A DNA stretch of 46,502 nt. Origin: Helicobacteraceae bacterium CG2_30_36_10. GTDB lineage: Bacteria > Campylobacterota > Campylobacteria > Campylobacterales > Sulfurimonadaceae. Of this stretch, positions 44,373 to 46,502 are shown piece by piece; position 1 is the stretch's first letter, and each line of letters opens with the position of its first letter. The DNA lies in assembly GCA_001873135.1 (NCBI GenBank), contig MNYP01000022.1, forward strand, positions 1-46,502. Reading direction: 5' to 3'. The notes under the pieces were generated by a model. The model had not been told where the DNA came from and ran no database searches. It was given only the letters and a program-made list of their open reading frames with translations. Position numbers and translations under genes: made by a program.

Positions 44373-45080
44373 TTACTTTACTGCTATAAATGTACAAAAA
44401 TTTGACCAGCGAAAGACAACTTCACAATGAGTAAAGCCACAGTTTAGAGCCATTTTAATATTTTCTTCTTCACTGTATGGAACTAAAACATTTTCCAGAG
44501 CTTCTCTTTTTTGCATTATTTCATATTGAGAGTAACCCTGCTCTTTTTTAAAATCATAATAACACTCTATTAACTCTTTATTGAGTTTGGGATGATGGCT
44601 TATAATTTTTTCACTAAATATAAAGATACCTTTTTTTTTAAGTGAAGAGGCTATTTTTTTCACAAGCTCCTCACGGACGAGCGGACGAATGAACTGCAGA
44701 GTATAATTACTTACAAATACATCTGCCTCTTCATAATCATAATCAAGTATATCTGCATACTTGACCTCAACATCTGCCCCGTAAGCCTCACATTTTTTTC
44801 TGGCTTGTTTGAGCATTGCTTCTGAGTTATCAAGTCCGATAAGCCTTGCATCAGAGTTTAATTTTCTTCTAATATTGAGAAGCAACGTTGCAGTTGAGCA
44901 GCCAAGGTCGTACATTATCCCGCCCTCTTCAAGTTGCTTGAGTGCAAAAAATTCTGTTATTTTTTGAGACTCGCTGTAAAACGGCACGCTTCTTTGCAAC
45001 ATATCATCAAAAACAGCCGCCACCTCTTCATCGAACTCAAACTGCTTTTTTATCGGTTTTGTAAATACTTTATCATTCAT
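44373..45080 (-). CDS. cmoA: Carboxy-S-adenosyl-L-methionine synthase CmoA
   Basis: CmoA makes carboxy-SAM from SAM and prephenate. CmoB then uses it to modify wobble uridine 34 of tRNAs to cmo5U. The 235 residues include the characteristic [20 protein letters not shown] (about 16-35), motif [17 protein letters not shown] (about 57-72) and [15 protein letters not shown] near 124. The length is as expected. It is divergent from the next methyltransferase gene. CmoB is not in the window. Confidence 0.93.
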   Translation of the reverse strand: MNDKVFTKPIKKQFEFDEEVAAVFDDMLQRSVPFYSESQKITEFFALKQLEEGGIMYDLGCSTATLLLNIRRKLNSDARLIGLDNSEAMLKQARKKCEAYGADVEVKYADILDYDYEEADVFVSNYTLQFIRPLVREELVKKIASSLKKKGIFIFSEKIISHHPKLNKELIECYYDFKKEQGYSQYEIMQKREALENVLVPYSEEENIKMALNCGFTHCEVVFRWSNFCTFIAVK

Positions 45081-45119
45081 ATATTTTCCTGTTGCGTAAT
45101 TTTAACAAAATTCTTGTGA

Positions 45120-45125
45120 TATAAT
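45120..45125 (+). promoter_or_regulatory. -10 box close to a start codon
   Basis: TATAAT preceded by TGTGA lies only 9 bases before the ATG of the 45135 gene. Transcription would begin about 2-3 bases before the start codon, that is, a nearly leaderless message. Confidence 0.5.
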
Positions 45126-45134
45126 CCACATTAA

Positions 45135-45725
45135 ATGAAAAATAATACCCTAGTTTATTACAAAGAAAATGCCAACGAGTTTTTTTTAAATACTTTTGAC
45201 AAAGATATGAGTAGTGTTTATGAGAGGTTTCTTCCACTTCTACTTCCACATGCCAAGATACTTGACGCTGGATGCGGAAGTGGGCGTGACTCCGCTCACT
45301 TCTTGGCATGTGGATTTGAAGTTGAGAGCTTTGATGCTTCAAAAGAGATGTGTCTGCTTGCAACTAATTTTTTAAAAAAAGATGTACTCTGTTGTGATTT
45401 TACAAGCTTTAAAACCGAAAAAAAATACGATGCCATCTGGGCGGCTGCTTCACTTCTTCATTTAAAAAAGAGTGAGCTTGCACATGCCATACGCCACTTA
45501 AGCACTTTTTTAAAGGAGAGTGCCTATTTTTACCTCTCTTTTAAATATGGAGACAGAGAGTATACTAAAGAGAATAGGCACTTTAGTATGTTTAATGAAG
45601 AGAGTTTTGCTACTCTTTTACAAGAGATAAAAAATTTAAAAATAGTACAACTCTTTCAAACTGAAGATGTAAGAAAAGAGAGAGCCGGAGAATTTTGGCT
45701 GAATATAATTTTACAAAAAGGATAA
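45135..45725 (+). CDS. Class I SAM-dependent methyltransferase
   Basis: A 196-residue methyltransferase. The conserved family opening (TLVYYKENANEFFLNTFDKD) supports the start at 45135. SAM motif I is ILDAGCGSGRDSAHFL (about 41-56), followed by an acidic residue after strand 2 (VESFDAS). The DAIWAAASLLHL segment near 101 completes the core. The substrate is unknown. No ribosome site precedes the ATG. Three CACATGCC copies lie inside 243 bases, read as LPHAK, LACGF and AHAIR. The 45730 gene follows 4 bases after the stop. Confidence 0.87.
   Translation: MKNNTLVYYKENANEFFLNTFDKDMSSVYERFLPLLLPHAKILDAGCGSGRDSAHFLACGFEVESFDASKEMCLLATNFLKKDVLCCDFTSFKTEKKYDAIWAAASLLHLKKSELAHAIRHLSTFLKESAYFYLSFKYGDREYTKENRHFSMFNEESFATLLQEIKNLKIVQLFQTEDVRKERAGEFWLNIILQKG
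45247..45254 (+). repeat. CACATGCC motif, copy 19
   Basis: Extended sequence TACTTCCACATGCCAAGAT, in the methyltransferase gene, read as LPHAK. Confidence 0.88.
45305..45312 (-). repeat. CACATGCC motif, copy 20
   Basis: Extended minus-strand sequence AAATCCACATGCCAAGA, in the methyltransferase gene. It is inverted relative to copy 19 and 50 bases from it, read as LACGF. Confidence 0.88.
45481..45488 (+). repeat. CACATGCC motif, copy 21
   Basis: Sequence CTTGCACATGCCATACG, in the methyltransferase gene, with weak flanks, read as AHAIR. Confidence 0.55.
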
Positions 45726-45729
45726 ACTC

Positions 45730-46074
45730 TTGAAATTAGAGACTTCAACATTAATGATGATTTTTTTTATTATTTTGTTAGTTATAAGCATTTGGAAGAT
45801 ATACGCTTTTTTGCCAAACAGACAATTAGCAGATGATGACACAACAAAAGAGTCGCAAGAGGAGTTGATGAGGCTAATCTTGAATGTTATAAAAAGATGT
45901 GAGGGGAACCTGAGCACAAACGAATTATTTAAAAAAGTGACCGATGATGAAAGTTTTGATGCAAAGCACTATTGGAGATTTAATCACAACCGCCTGAACC
46001 AACTTCTAAATAAGTACTATGCGCAAAATCCACATGCCAAGAGTATAAAAGATATATATCTATCTCTTCACTAA
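45730..46074 (+). CDS. Small membrane-anchored protein, function unknown
   Basis: A 114-residue protein with one N-terminal membrane helix (about 8-28) and a soluble, charged, helical domain whose second half (STNELFKKV...HYWRFNHNRLNQLL) looks like a small winged or helical fold. The start is TTG with AAAGGA 8 bases upstream. I recognise no family. It is probably cotranscribed with the methyltransferase. One CACATGCC copy makes NPHAKS close to the C-terminus. Confidence 0.7.
   Translation: MKLETSTLMMIFFIILLVISIWKIYAFLPNRQLADDDTTKESQEELMRLILNVIKRCEGNLSTNELFKKVTDDESFDAKHYWRFNHNRLNQLLNKYYAQNPHAKSIKDIYLSLH
46031..46038 (+). repeat. CACATGCC motif, copy 22
   Basis: Extended sequence AAAATCCACATGCCAAGAG, in the small membrane-protein gene, read as NPHAKS. 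Confidence 0.88.
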
Positions 46075-46089
46075 AGAAATCTCCAGTGA

Positions 46090-46117
46090 AGTTCTAGTTT
46101 CTAGAGTTCTAGTTTCT
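46090..46117. repeat. 15-bp tandem duplication at the fba stop
   Basis: AGTTCTAGTTTCTAG (46090-46104) is followed by a second copy of its first 13 bases (46105-46117). The right copy contains the fba stop codon (46109-46111), and the left copy holds a duplicate of it. Confidence 0.9.
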
Positions 46118-46502
46118 GTTGAGTGCATTTAAATTTTTATAGGCTTCTTCAACACGGGCAATCAGAGTTTCTTGACCGGCTCTTAGCCATTTTCTTGGAT
46201 CATAGTATTTTTTATTTGGTTTATCGTCACCCTCTGGGTTGCCGATTTGTCCTTGAAGATACGCTTTGTTCTTCTCATAATAATCTCTCACACCAATCCA
46301 AGTAGCCCACTGAGTATCAGTATCTACATTCATTTTTATAACACCATAACCGATAGCTTCAGCAATCTCACTTGGAGCTGAGCCTGAACCGCCGTGAAAT
46401 ACAAAGTTTACAGGCTTTGCAAGTGTACCAAATTTCTCTTCTATATATTTTTGAGAATTATCCAAGATTTTAGGAGTTAGCTGAACATTTCCCGGCTTAT
46501 AA
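46109..46502 (-). CDS. fba: Class II fructose-bisphosphate aldolase (3' part; 5' end outside the window)
   Basis: The C-terminal 130 residues of a class IIA aldolase. The frame is open to the window edge and reads YKPGNVQLTPKILDNSQKYI, then FVFHGGSGSAPSEIAEAIGYG with the zinc-binding His and glycine loop. KMNVDTDTQWATW follows, and it ends LNALNRN. The enzyme joins DHAP and glyceraldehyde 3-phosphate in gluconeogenesis or splits FBP in glycolysis. In an autotroph it would mainly work toward sugar synthesis. The stop lies in a small tandem duplication. Confidence 0.95.
   Translation of the reverse strand, partial: YKPGNVQLTPKILDNSQKYIEEKFGTLAKPVNFVFHGGSGSAPSEIAEAIGYGVIKMNVDTDTQWATWIGVRDYYEKNKAYLQGQIGNPEGDDKPNKKYYDPRKWLRAGQETLIARVEEAYKNLNALNRN

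Noticed and set aside
44364-44386. TAGCAG/CTGCTA inverted repeat between the lipoprotein gene and cmoA
   Set aside because: Only 6 bp with an 11-nt loop and no T-run; too weak to call a terminator, though it lies where one would be expected.

Overview
The window looks like chromosomal DNA of a Sulfurimonas-like member of the Campylobacterota (Epsilonproteobacteria). The basis is an ATP-citrate lyase pair (aclB-aclA) of the reductive TCA cycle, an adjacent cbpA-hspR heat-shock pair, a flagellar block in the order flgI-flgJ-flgM-flgN-flgK, CmoA, a PEB4-like parvulin, low GC (about one third by eye) and many genes recognisable only as lineage-specific. No rRNA, tRNA, CRISPR array, intact insertion sequence or prophage was seen.

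Layout. 0.1-0.8 kb: a type IV pilin-like pseudopilin. 0.9-4.0 kb: aclBA. 4.1-6.9 kb: a GT39-like membrane glycosyltransferase, pabA/trpG and a lone OppC-type ABC permease. 6.9-11.0 kb: flagellar hook-junction, chaperone, anti-sigma, rod and P-ring genes. 11.1-15.8 kb: rsmD, a DUF342 protein, a DnaQ-like exonuclease and two unknown genes. 15.9-18.5 kb: murA, hspR and cbpA, with a well-placed HspR operator. 18.4-20.1 kb: an accessory-looking island with decayed genes (an HTH fragment and a broken HEPN toxin beside an intact MNT gene), a truncated Sel1-like protein and several hairpins. 20.1-23.8 kb: purH-purL. 23.9-28.6 kb: Gre factor, HDOD, RNase R and holA. 28.7-33.3 kb: ilvC, a NYN-like protein, pyk and ruvX. 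33.3-38.0 kb: the classical rpmH-rnpA-yidD-yidC-jag-mnmE string. 38.1-43.2 kb: clpB, a nitroreductase, a PLP enzyme and a parvulin. 43.4-46.5 kb: nth, a lipoprotein, cmoA, a second methyltransferase, a small membrane protein and the 3' part of fba.

Main finding. A short sequence with core CACATGCC (consensus about WTCCACATGCCAAG) occurs 22 times on the two strands (12 in one orientation, 10 in the other). Base composition alone predicts well under one copy. Fifteen copies lie inside unrelated genes, in several reading frames, where they create recurring peptides such as PHAK and LACGF. Seven lie between genes, where some form inverted pairs that fold as hairpins. The density (about one per 2 kb), the strand balance, the hairpin arrangement and the absence from the most conserved genes are what DNA uptake sequences show in Neisseria and Haemophilus. 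I know of no such sequence described for this phylum. A role in natural transformation is inference.

Other points: a two-copy intergenic element with a compensatory base-pair change (19.9 and 28.7 kb); an rnpA whose only full-length start is ATT inside rpmH; HspR-type operators over sigma-70 promoters of cbpA (strong) and clpB (weak); a 67-bp inverted repeat resembling a miniature transposon; and tandem duplications spanning the stop codons of flgJ and fba.
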